This document shows, piece by piece, positions 7,628-13,360 of a stretch of 13,360 nt of DNA. The stretch's first letter is position 1, and each line of letters starts with the position of its first letter. The position numbers and the translations under genes were made by a program. The stretch is from JBEGTT01 sp041179245 (GTDB lineage: Bacteria > Pseudomonadota > Gammaproteobacteria > Burkholderiales > Rhodocyclaceae), in NCBI GenBank assembly GCA_041179245.1, contig JBEGTT010000215.1, forward strand, positions 1 through 13,360. The letters run 5' to 3'. The notes under the pieces are model-generated. The model did not search any database and was not told the DNA's origin. It saw only the letters and a list, made by a program, of their open reading frames with translations.

Positions 7628-8995
7628 ATGACCGCCAATGTATTGACAGCACTCTCCCCACTCGATGGGCGCTATGCCAGCAAGGTAGATGCCTTACGCA
7701 AACACTTTTCTGAATATGGCCTGATTCGTTCCCGCCTAAAGGTAGAAATCGAATGGCTAAAAGCGCTGTCTGCGGAATCTCACTTTGCTGAAATTCCTGC
7801 TTTTTCGGCCAATACTGTCACAGAACTTGATGGGCTAGTTAGCAGCTTCCAGCCCGAGCAAGCTGCGGAAGTAAAAGCCATTGAGGCGACCACCAACCAT
7901 GATGTCAAAGCGCTGGAATACTGGATCAAGGACAAAACCAAGGCCAATCAGGAAGTAACCAAGGTCAGTGAATTCATTCACTTCGCCTGTACCTCTGAAG
8001 ACATCAATAACTTGTCCCACGCGCTAATGCTTAAAGCTGCGCGTGATGAAGTCATGCTACCCATGCTGGACAAAGTCATCACCAGGCTTCGCGAACTGGC
8101 TCACGAACTCGCCGACACGCCCATGATGAGCCGTACCCACGGCCAACCCGCCACACCATCAACGATGGGCAAGGAAATGGCCAATGTGGTTTATCGCCTG
8201 ACCCGCGCTCGCGAACGTATCGTTGCCGTGGGGCTACTAGGCAAAATCAACGGGGCCGTCGGCAATTACAACGCTCACCTATCGGCCTACCCCGGTTATG
8301 ACTGGGAAGGGTTCGCCAAACGCTTTGTTGAAAACCTCGGGCTGGAATTCAATCCCTACACCATCCAAATTGAACCGCACGATGCTATGGCTGAGCTTTA
8401 CGACGCATTTGCACGCGCCAACACCATCCTGATTGATCTGGATCGTGACGTGTGGGGCTACGTCTGCCTTGGCTTCTTTAAACAAAAAGTTAAAGCCGGC
8501 GAAGTGGGTTCTTCCACCATGCCCCACAAGGTCAATCCAATTGATTTCGAAAACTCCGAAGGTAATTTAGGATTGGCCAATGCGGTCCTAAAACATCTGT
8601 CAGAAAAGCTCCCTATTTCTCGGTGGCAGCGTGACCTGACAGACTCCACCGTACTCCGCAATATGGGTGTTGGACTGGGTTACGCGCTACTGGCTTATGA
8701 CTCCCTGCTCAAAGGCTTGAACAAGTTAGAAGTTAATGCACAAGCCATGATGGACGACCTTAACGCTAACTGGGAATTGCTTGCAGAACCTATTCAGACC
8801 GTGATGCGCCGTTATGGCATTGCCAATCCGTATGAAAAACTCAAGGAACTGACACGCGGCCAACGCGTCTCTGCTGAAGGCATGCAAGCTTTTGTACAAA
8901 CCTTAGAAATTCCCGCAGAAGCCAAAGCAGAACTGCTCAAGCTCACACCATGGAATTACACCGGCAAGGCGGCTGAACTGGCCCGGAGAATCTGA
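7628..8995 (+). CDS. purB: Adenylosuccinate lyase PurB
   Basis: PurB cleaves SAICAR to AICAR and adenylosuccinate to AMP, releasing fumarate in both reactions. It is a cytoplasmic homotetramer of the fumarase/aspartase superfamily. From ATG 7628 the protein is 455 residues, close to E. coli PurB, and begins with the family N-terminus SPLDGRYASKV (10-20). Active-site segments are TTNHDVKALEYWIK (88-101), TSEDINNLSHAL (122-133), RTHGQPATPSTMGKE (169-183, with H171) and the superfamily signature GSSTMPHKVNP (294-304, with catalytic Ser295/296). A TTG at 7607 is in frame, but ATG 7628 is preferred because AAGGGA sits 8 bases before it and the N-terminus then aligns with known PurBs. The following gene starts 1 base after the stop. 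Confidence 0.97.
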   Translation: MTANVLTALSPLDGRYASKVDALRKHFSEYGLIRSRLKVEIEWLKALSAESHFAEIPAFSANTVTELDGLVSSFQPEQAAEVKAIEATTNHDVKALEYWIKDKTKANQEVTKVSEFIHFACTSEDINNLSHALMLKAARDEVMLPMLDKVITRLRELAHELADTPMMSRTHGQPATPSTMGKEMANVVYRLTRARERIVAVGLLGKINGAVGNYNAHLSAYPGYDWEGFAKRFVENLGLEFNPYTIQIEPHDAMAELYDAFARANTILIDLDRDVWGYVCLGFFKQKVKAGEVGSSTMPHKVNPIDFENSEGNLGLANAVLKHLSEKLPISRWQRDLTDSTVLRNMGVGLGYALLAYDSLLKGLNKLEVNAQAMMDDLNANWELLAEPIQTVMRRYGIANPYEKLKELTRGQRVSAEGMQAFVQTLEIPAEAKAELLKLTPWNYTGKAAELARRI

Positions 8996-8996
8996 C

Positions 8997-9314
8997 ATGG
9001 GTTTTGCCGACAATCTGAAAAAGCTCCCCGGCATTTCACACCTAGCTGCCATCAACCTGCTTGATGCTGACGAGGTCGTGGTGGCCACCATTGAGAACAA
9101 ACCCGGCAGTGCAGGTTCTGTTGCGGTCTATAACCAACTTGGGTTAACGTTTGGTGCCATCACCCCGGACGCCGCCCAAAAGGGCTTGGAAATTTATGCT
9201 GAACACACCGAGGATGCGAAACAGCATCCCGGAAAACACCCCAATATTGATCGATTATTCAGCGTAATTGAAGGAAATCAAACTTTACGCATCAAACATC
9301 AGTTTGCCGCCTAA
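8997..9314 (+). CDS. Small conserved protein, likely DUF2322 family
   Basis: This is a 105-residue soluble protein with no signal peptide, membrane segment or recognisable catalytic motif. The sequence looks like the DUF2322 family of beta- and gammaproteobacteria: an N-terminal FADNLKKLPGISHLAAINLL, a central NKPGSAGSVAVYNQL and a C-terminal EHTEDAKQHPGKHPNIDRL. The family assignment is from memory of its pattern and its function is unknown. The ATG lies 1 base after the purB TGA, with GGAG inside the purB 3' end (8985-8988) as ribosome-binding site. It is therefore almost certainly cotranscribed and translationally coupled with purB. A purine-related or metabolic accessory role is only a guess from linkage. 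A terminator follows at 9351-9385. Confidence 0.8.
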   Translation: MGFADNLKKLPGISHLAAINLLDADEVVVATIENKPGSAGSVAVYNQLGLTFGAITPDAAQKGLEIYAEHTEDAKQHPGKHPNIDRLFSVIEGNQTLRIKHQFAA

Positions 9315-9350
9315 CTGTCCAATCCATTCGACAGCGTTATGCTCCCAAAC

Positions 9351-9385
9351 AAAGCCGGATCAATGAAAGTTAATTCGGCTTTTTT
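9351..9385 (+). terminator. Intrinsic terminator after purB operon, possibly bidirectional
   Basis: AAAGCCG (9351-9357) pairs with CGGCTTT (9376-9382), with one extra A-T pair possible if a G is bulged. An 18-base loop separates the arms, and a T-run ends at 9385. On the + strand it is well placed 36 bases after the 105-residue gene. Read on the minus strand the same stem is followed by TTTGTTT, a weaker tail that could also end the HDOD operon, whose stop lies at 9406. The large loop makes it a modest terminator. Confidence 0.6.
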
Positions 9386-9405
9386 CGCACCCACTAAAAA
9401 TAGCG

Positions 9406-10296
9406 TTACAGAACTTGTTCGAGATGGATTTTGTTTGCGGCCACTGCGGTGACTAGTGCTTCCACGTCTTCGTCAGTCAAATCTAGGACGCCCATACAAA
9501 CCCCGCCAAGTTTTCCCCATTCCCTCGTCTTGTTCAGATTAGTTTGACGTTGAAACAAATATTCAGCCAATTGAGCCAGTGCAATGAAGTGTCTTGAAAT
9601 GTCAGGGGTTACTCGTGTTTCTCCGCTAATAGCCCCGCTATCGTGGTGAAACTCAACTGCGGTGGCGAACTCCGTGGGAAGTTTCCACTCTTTAACCAGC
9701 TTCGCCCCCATCATGGCGTGATTTACGCCTAATTCTTTATCCTCAGGGTCCGTAAAAGGCGACACTTCCTCTAGATTGGCAATCTTCAGAACATCAATGT
9801 AGTCAGAGTAGTTAAACATCAACAACGGTATGCCGCAGTCTCTAAACAGTCCAAAGGTGTAGGCTTCCTCTGGTTTGATGCGGCGTTCAGGAAAATTAAA
9901 TTGGGTCGCAAGCCAGCCTGATATTTGTGCAATGCACGCAGAAGAATCCCAGAACCGTTCAAGATTAGGAACGTTGGCAAAAGTTTTTTTCAGCGAAAGC
10001 GCTGCAATTGCGGTGGCCACCGTGTTCAGTCCAAGGACTTGCAAAGCATCTTGTACCGAACGAATATTCCCACTGAACCCAAACAATGCAGAGTTGGCTA
10101 TTTTTAACAGGCTAGCTGAAACGCCAACATCAAGACTAATCAGTCGTTCCAGTGTGACGTAATTAGGTGCAACTTTACGCATCTCAACTTCAATTCGCTC
10201 CAGAACCGCGGGGCGGGGCGGTATCCCGATAGCGATCATTTCGCTACCAATGGATGTTGCCACTGTCGCTGTTCCTGAATGTTTTGAATCGCCCAT
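9406..10296 (-). CDS. HDOD domain protein
   Basis: This is a 296-residue cytoplasmic protein made almost entirely of an HDOD domain (residues about 20-245), a helical fold related to HD phosphohydrolases and common in bacterial signalling. The typical opening IPPRPAVLERIEVEM (25-39) is followed by DVGVSASLLKIANSALFG (56-73), SVQDALQVLGLNTVATAI (80-97) and FWDSSACIAQIS (115-126). At the place where HD relatives have the metal-binding His-Asp pair, this protein has FRDCGIP (151-157), so the His is Arg; H193, H217 and H218 remain. Loss of catalytic residues is common among HDOD proteins, so a binding or regulatory role is more likely than hydrolysis. It is the last gene of the four-gene signalling operon, 39 bases after the response regulator. 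The ligand or partner is unknown. Confidence 0.9.
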   Translation of the reverse strand: MGDSKHSGTATVATSIGSEMIAIGIPPRPAVLERIEVEMRKVAPNYVTLERLISLDVGVSASLLKIANSALFGFSGNIRSVQDALQVLGLNTVATAIAALSLKKTFANVPNLERFWDSSACIAQISGWLATQFNFPERRIKPEEAYTFGLFRDCGIPLLMFNYSDYIDVLKIANLEEVSPFTDPEDKELGVNHAMMGAKLVKEWKLPTEFATAVEFHHDSGAISGETRVTPDISRHFIALAQLAEYLFQRQTNLNKTREWGKLGGVCMGVLDLTDEDVEALVTAVAANKIHLEQVL

Positions 10297-10335
10297 TGTA
10301 TTTGCCTAAAGTAATCGCTTATCTAAACGCTGAAA

Positions 10336-11688
10336 TCAATTAACCAGACGAAGAATTTCCTGAAATGCCGCTCGTTGTTTAGCCGCCGTAAAAATTACAG
10401 ATAGTTCATCAGACACCATCCGGGTGGTTTTGTTCTTCATTAGGGTGGTCGCCATACGCGTCGCCAACTCAATATCCTTGGTTGCAAGTCCGGCTCTGAC
10501 CACATCTATACCTAGCAGTAAGGGGGGGATTTGCAATGAGATGATGTCGTTTCGGTGCCGTTCCAATTCAGGAGCATGAACGGATGGGTTTGCGGCAGCT
10601 TTTAATGCCAGAATGCTAATCTGATCGTTTTCTTCCTGACTTTCGAACAAAGACTCAGAAATTCCAGACAAAGCTTCCATGACTGCATGCGTGTTTTTCA
10701 CCTTAATCGCAAGACGGGCAAGGTTTAAACGATCCGTCACGTTAGCATCATTGGTCACCAAACTATTTTTCAGTAAATCATCCATCACTGATCGAGCGGT
10801 GATTTCGTCATTGTTCAACATCGCGGCTTCGGCCAAAGACTGCTTACGACTCCAGTTTCGAGGATTTTTATTGACCGTTTCCTGAAGGATTCTCTGGGCC
10901 GTATCGAAGTCCCCTTGGGCTTGGCATACCTCGGCTTTGGCATCGAAGGCTGAAAGATAGTGAGGATTTTCTTCGACGACCTGATCAATCAACTTTTGGG
11001 CTTTAGTGAGATTTTTATCAACAGCCAACGCCCTTGCCAAACCCAACTTGGCCCATGGAAATGGATGGATTGCCAAAATCGCTTCATAGTGTCTAATAGC
11101 GTCGGCCGTTCTATTCGCAAGTAGTAATGTTTCAGCACGGTTACGTTTAACTAAAAAGCGATAGGCGCCCGAGCCTTCTGAAGTTAGTTCTAGATGATCC
11201 AAAACAGAAATAGCTCCTGCCAGATCATTTTTAAGTTTGGCGATGTAAAAATGCTTCAGAAATATCTTTTTGGCGGCGACGCGATCCAGTCGCAAGTGCA
11301 GCAAATCAGGCGTAAAGGGCTTAAGAATGTAATCGTCAGGGCTTAGTTCCGCCACACTCATGACGTTTTCGTAGCTACGTTCCGAGGTAACCATCATAAA
11401 AATGGTGTGCTCGTAAATGAGCTTGGATTTACGCATTTCCTCAAAAAGCTGCTGCCCGTCACGTCCTTCTTCCAGATTAAAGTCACAAAGAACAATGTCC
11501 GGTACTCTTCGGGAGATTTTGAGCTTGGTAATAGCATCTTTGTAATTGGCCCCAAATATGACCTGCACGCCACCCATATTCTGGATAGTAGTTCGCAAGC
11601 TTTGCCGAGTACTGGCTTGGTCGTCGATGACCAAGAACACTTTGTCCTTGTAATTGACGGTGCTGGTTTGGGGGTTATAGATGGTCAT
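10336..11688 (-). CDS. Response regulator with receiver domain and TPR-type helical output
   Basis: This is a 450-residue cytoplasmic protein. The receiver domain (residues about 16-135) has every key residue: acidic pair D22-D23, phosphoacceptor D69 (IVLCDFNL), T101 (MMVTSE) and K123 (YILKPF). The rest is helical with at least three or four TPR-like units between about 140 and 310, for example RNRAETLLLANRTADAIRHY and the PHYLSAFDAKAEVCQAQGDF stretch. A further helical tail runs to the end. No DNA-binding, GGDEF, EAL or kinase domain is visible, so phosphorylation probably alters protein-protein contacts. The gene begins 13 bases after the kinase-like gene, and the ATG at 11688 is preceded by a GGGA element. 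Its most likely phosphate donor is the adjacent kinase-like protein; HDOD is a plausible downstream partner. Both links are inference. Confidence 0.92.
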   Translation of the reverse strand: MTIYNPQTSTVNYKDKVFLVIDDQASTRQSLRTTIQNMGGVQVIFGANYKDAITKLKISRRVPDIVLCDFNLEEGRDGQQLFEEMRKSKLIYEHTIFMMVTSERSYENVMSVAELSPDDYILKPFTPDLLHLRLDRVAAKKIFLKHFYIAKLKNDLAGAISVLDHLELTSEGSGAYRFLVKRNRAETLLLANRTADAIRHYEAILAIHPFPWAKLGLARALAVDKNLTKAQKLIDQVVEENPHYLSAFDAKAEVCQAQGDFDTAQRILQETVNKNPRNWSRKQSLAEAAMLNNDEITARSVMDDLLKNSLVTNDANVTDRLNLARLAIKVKNTHAVMEALSGISESLFESQEENDQISILALKAAANPSVHAPELERHRNDIISLQIPPLLLGIDVVRAGLATKDIELATRMATTLMKNKTTRMVSDELSVIFTAAKQRAAFQEILRLVN

Positions 11689-11701
11689 GGCTATCCCGTA
11701 C

Positions 11702-12337
11702 TTAAGGAAGCCTTAGCGTAAACAGCCCGCCACCAAGACGTTCGCTTTTGCCAAGCTGAATACTCCCCTCAACCATTTGCTCGCCATGCCGGCGCTTATG
11801 ATGAGCGGTAATGTGCGTGGCGATGAATAGCCCGAGGCCGTGACCCTTTAGATCAGGTTTGCCAATCTTCAAGTCATCTGGGAAGCCAGGACCATCGTCA
11901 TGAATCTCAAGCACTAGGTTTTGCTCTGCAAGGTAGATACCAATTTCAATCTGGTTCTTCGCAAAACGATCAGCGTTCTGAAGAGCATTCACCAGAACAT
12001 CGTTGATTTCTTCCCGTGCAAGAAGCCAGTCTTCACCAAACGCTTGGTTGATAGCAATGCTGACTTTTTTGGCGCCAGACTCTTTGGCTTGCAAAATGGC
12101 ATCTTCAATCAAATCTGGAACATTAATCATGTTCATAGGCAATTGCAGATCATGGCGCAGCAGATGGTAAGCACTCAGCATTTTGCTCAAACGAATTGAG
12201 GCCGATCTAATCATGACACAGGCGGCTTCAGTATCGACGCTTCCACTCAAGAGCTGGCTTTCAGCCGAAAACAAGTTGTTCTTGACGTCATGGACACCGG
12301 AAGCAAGGATGTCCGCAAGAATAAAATTCTCGGTCAC
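11702..12337 (-). CDS. Small soluble histidine-kinase-like protein
   Basis: This is a 211-residue protein with a phospho-acceptor helix and a GHKL ATPase domain but no sensor domain and no membrane segment. The H-box is GVHDVKNNLF (14-23, putative H16), an HDxKN-type box. The catalytic domain shows the N-box VLVNALQNADRF (114-125, N117), G1 motif DDGPGF (147-152) and G2 motif GHGLGL (165-170). The start is GTG 12337, overlapping the upstream TGA as GTGA, with a strong purine-rich site (AGGTGGAAGGAAA) directly before it inside the upstream gene. A signal must therefore come from partner proteins. It is probably the phosphate source for the receiver encoded 13 bases downstream. An anti-sigma-type or phosphatase role cannot be excluded. 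Confidence 0.88.
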   Translation of the reverse strand: MTENFILADILASGVHDVKNNLFSAESQLLSGSVDTEAACVMIRSASIRLSKMLSAYHLLRHDLQLPMNMINVPDLIEDAILQAKESGAKKVSIAINQAFGEDWLLAREEINDVLVNALQNADRFAKNQIEIGIYLAEQNLVLEIHDDGPGFPDDLKIGKPDLKGHGLGLFIATHITAHHKRRHGEQMVEGSIQLGKSERLGGGLFTLRLP

Positions 12338-12885
12338 TTTCCTTCCACCTTGTGTGGAGCACCCAATTTTGAAATCACAAATTTAGATGCACTCAAAAAA
12401 TTCCTGATCGTTTCAAGGTTGAACTCGGGTTTAAATGCCTCTTCACAGTCGGCAGTAATACTGAGCTCCCCTTTGGGTGAACGCTCAACCCAACCGCAGT
12501 CGATTAGCTTTTTTATTTTGCGGCTGGCTGTCTGAGAAGGAATTCCCAGGTACTGAGAAAGTGAGTAGGTATTACACTTAGGCAGCAAGCGTCTTCGGGT
12601 TTCCGGCTGAGCCAAGTCCTCAGTAAGATTCTCGCGTTGCTTCTCAAGCAGTTTGCCAATGTTGAAGCGCCAAATTTCAGAAGCCAGCATGGCTGCGATT
12701 GCATCGCCCTCAAACATCTTCAACTGACGAAGATTGTGATTGCAAATAAAGCCAAATGACACGTAGTAAATTTGGTGCCAGTTTTGCAGGTAGGCCTGTT
12801 CATCGAACTGCCCGCACTTCTCGCAATACCCATCGCGCAAAAAAGGCTCTAGCGGGTCTTTATGGTCGCAATCGACAAATTCCAT
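12334..12885 (-). CDS. Winged-helix regulator with N-terminal Cys/His cluster
   Basis: This is a 183-residue soluble protein and the first gene of the signalling operon. The N-terminus holds C6-x-H8 and C21-x2-C24 (DGYCEKCGQF), spaced as a possible small metal site, with C48 and H50 also nearby. Residues about 55-95 are helical. Residues 104-145 form a winged helix: CNTYSLSQYLGIPSQTASRK (recognition helix about 116-129), then KLIDCGWVERSPKGELSIT as the wing. This resembles MarR/IclR/Crp-type wHTH domains, with no clear match to one family. The ATG at 12885 has only a weak ribosome-binding site. A poor promoter (TCAACT, 17 bases, TATTCT on the minus strand, 12902-12930) lies upstream and overlaps an inverted repeat, so autoregulation is possible. 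Whether it binds DNA, metal or both is not shown. Confidence 0.8.
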   Translation of the reverse strand: MEFVDCDHKDPLEPFLRDGYCEKCGQFDEQAYLQNWHQIYYVSFGFICNHNLRQLKMFEGDAIAAMLASEIWRFNIGKLLEKQRENLTEDLAQPETRRRLLPKCNTYSLSQYLGIPSQTASRKIKKLIDCGWVERSPKGELSITADCEEAFKPEFNLETIRNFLSASKFVISKLGAPHKVEGK

Positions 12886-12902
12886 CGCAGTTACCGCACC
12901 TA

Positions 12903-12949
12903 GAATAGAGAATGGCTATTATCGAGTTGAAAGCTCGGAAACTCTATTC
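12903..12949. promoter_or_regulatory. Inverted repeat GAATAGAG / CTCTATTC upstream of the signalling operon, candidate operator
   Basis: GAATAGAG (12903-12910) and its exact reverse complement CTCTATTC (12942-12949) are separated by 31 bases. A third partial half-site CTATT lies at 12916-12920, and a smaller CGAG/CTCG inverted repeat at 12923-12937 sits between the arms. The left arm overlaps the only -10 candidate for the winged-helix gene. The arrangement suits binding by a dimeric regulator or a cruciform; function is inferred. Confidence 0.4.
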
Positions 12950-12953
12950 GCCG

Positions 12954-12977
12954 ACTTCTCAAAATGAGAAGTTTTTT
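12954..12977 (+). terminator. Hairpin plus T-run, terminator-like on the + strand
   Basis: ACTTCTCA (12954-12961) pairs perfectly with TGAGAAGT (12965-12972) around a 3-base AAA loop, followed by a run of six T (12972-12977). This is a terminator shape for + strand transcription, but both flanking genes are on the minus strand. On the minus strand the T-run is upstream of the stem, so it is not a good terminator for the cytochrome gene ending at 13006. Confidence 0.45.
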
Positions 12978-13005
12978 AAAACTCTCAAAAAGTGCTATCG
13001 CATCA

Positions 13006-13360
13006 TTACCAAGCCGGTACAGAGACAGATGCAGGAGGCGGCGCAGGCAACAGTGCCCCACTTGCGATACAAACTACTCCCGCAGCAATGAAAATTGCCA
13101 CGACAAAAACAATCAAACCACCACCGCGTGCAGAATCCCCTGCAGCATTGTCTCGGTAGCCAGTGACCATTGGTCGAATCAGATTATTTTTCTTGATGTG
13201 CAAGTAAAACAAAACAGCGGCGAGATGCAAGCCAATCAAAACAGAAAGGCCGTCGAACGCCAGATGGTGCAACTTAGTTAAACGATCAGACAGATCACTG
13301 TTAATCAGCGCAACCAAAGGACCGTGAAATGAGATGTCGTCGTTAGAAAACAAGCCCGTT
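13006..13360 (-). CDS. Cytochrome b561-type membrane protein, 5' partial (C-terminal part)
   Basis: This is the C-terminal part (about 117 residues) of a cytochrome b/b6-like di-haem membrane protein; the frame is open through the right edge. The first residues are TGLFSNDDISFHGPLVAL, matching the loop of the b561/hydrogenase-b-subunit group. They are followed by a membrane helix containing the usual pair of haem-ligand positions: HH (bases about 13264-13269) and, 13-14 residues later, LH in IGLHLAAVLFY (about 13225-13230). The segment NNLIRPMVTGYRD matches the family's 'nLv.pMitG' ending. An extra C-terminal hydrophobic helix (GGGLIVFVVAIFIAAGVVCI) and a Pro-rich tail follow. It probably passes electrons between quinol and a periplasmic partner such as a c-type cytochrome. 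The partner gene would lie beyond the window. A TTG at 13353 is internal and is not taken as the start. Confidence 0.85.
   Translation of the reverse strand, partial: TGLFSNDDISFHGPLVALINSDLSDRLTKLHHLAFDGLSVLIGLHLAAVLFYLHIKKNNLIRPMVTGYRDNAAGDSARGGGLIVFVVAIFIAAGVVCIASGALLPAPPPASVSVPAW

Noticed and set aside
9315..9334. CTGTC-N10-GACAG inverted repeat after the 105-residue gene
   Set aside because: Only 5-bp arms with no T-run; the stem at 9351-9385 is the better terminator.
11407..11721. 104-codon + strand frame opposite the receiver domain
   Set aside because: Antisense shadow of a well-supported gene with no start context or recognisable domain.
12964..13281. 105-codon + strand frame across the cytochrome gene end
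   Set aside because: It is antisense to a clear cytochrome b561-type sequence and starts inside the T-run hairpin; no protein-like features.
1..13360. Mobile elements, CRISPR arrays, tRNA/rRNA genes, Neisseria-type DNA uptake sequences
   Set aside because: No transposase, integrase, regularly spaced repeats, structural RNA signatures or GCCGTCTGAA-type uptake words were found on reading both strands.

Overview
The window reads as a chromosomal segment of a Gram-negative proteobacterium, most likely a betaproteobacterium. The support is an LPS-heptosyltransferase-like GT9 enzyme, the ftsK-lolA pair, a PurB of E. coli type followed by a small DUF2322-like gene, and a cytochrome b561-type membrane protein. 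The style recalls Neisseriales/Chitinibacteraceae, but that is only an impression. No insertion sequences, phage genes, CRISPR arrays, tRNA or rRNA genes were seen. Coding density is very high and there is no gene-free stretch above 300 bases.

Region A (1-4501, + strand) is a compact four-gene run for envelope glycan or lipid work: a 5'-truncated GT39 membrane glycosyltransferase, a UPF0104/LPG-synthase-TM-type flippase-like protein, a GT9 glycosyltransferase and a PAP2 lipid phosphatase. The genes overlap or are separated by 11 bases. Together they suggest transfer of a lipid-linked sugar at the membrane, with the phosphatase handling the released polyprenyl phosphate or pyrophosphate. The substrate is not readable from sequence.

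Region B (4508-7467, - strand) holds ftsK (chromosome translocase) and lolA (periplasmic lipoprotein carrier), coupled by a 4-base overlap. lolA faces the PAP2 gene tail to tail across only 6 bases.

Region C (7468-9385, + strand) starts with a divergent promoter region, followed by purB (adenylosuccinate lyase) and a coupled 105-residue protein, and ends in an intrinsic terminator.

Region D (9406-12885, - strand) is the most interesting part. It is a four-gene signalling operon: a winged-helix protein with an N-terminal Cys/His cluster, a small soluble histidine-kinase-like protein with no sensor domain, a response regulator whose output is a TPR-type helical scaffold, and an HDOD protein with a degenerate HD motif. 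Its upstream intergenic region carries an 8-bp inverted repeat overlapping a weak -10 candidate. It also carries a hairpin with a T-tract that is oriented against all flanking genes.

Region E (13006-13360, - strand) is the C-terminal part of a cytochrome b561-type protein, cut by the window edge.
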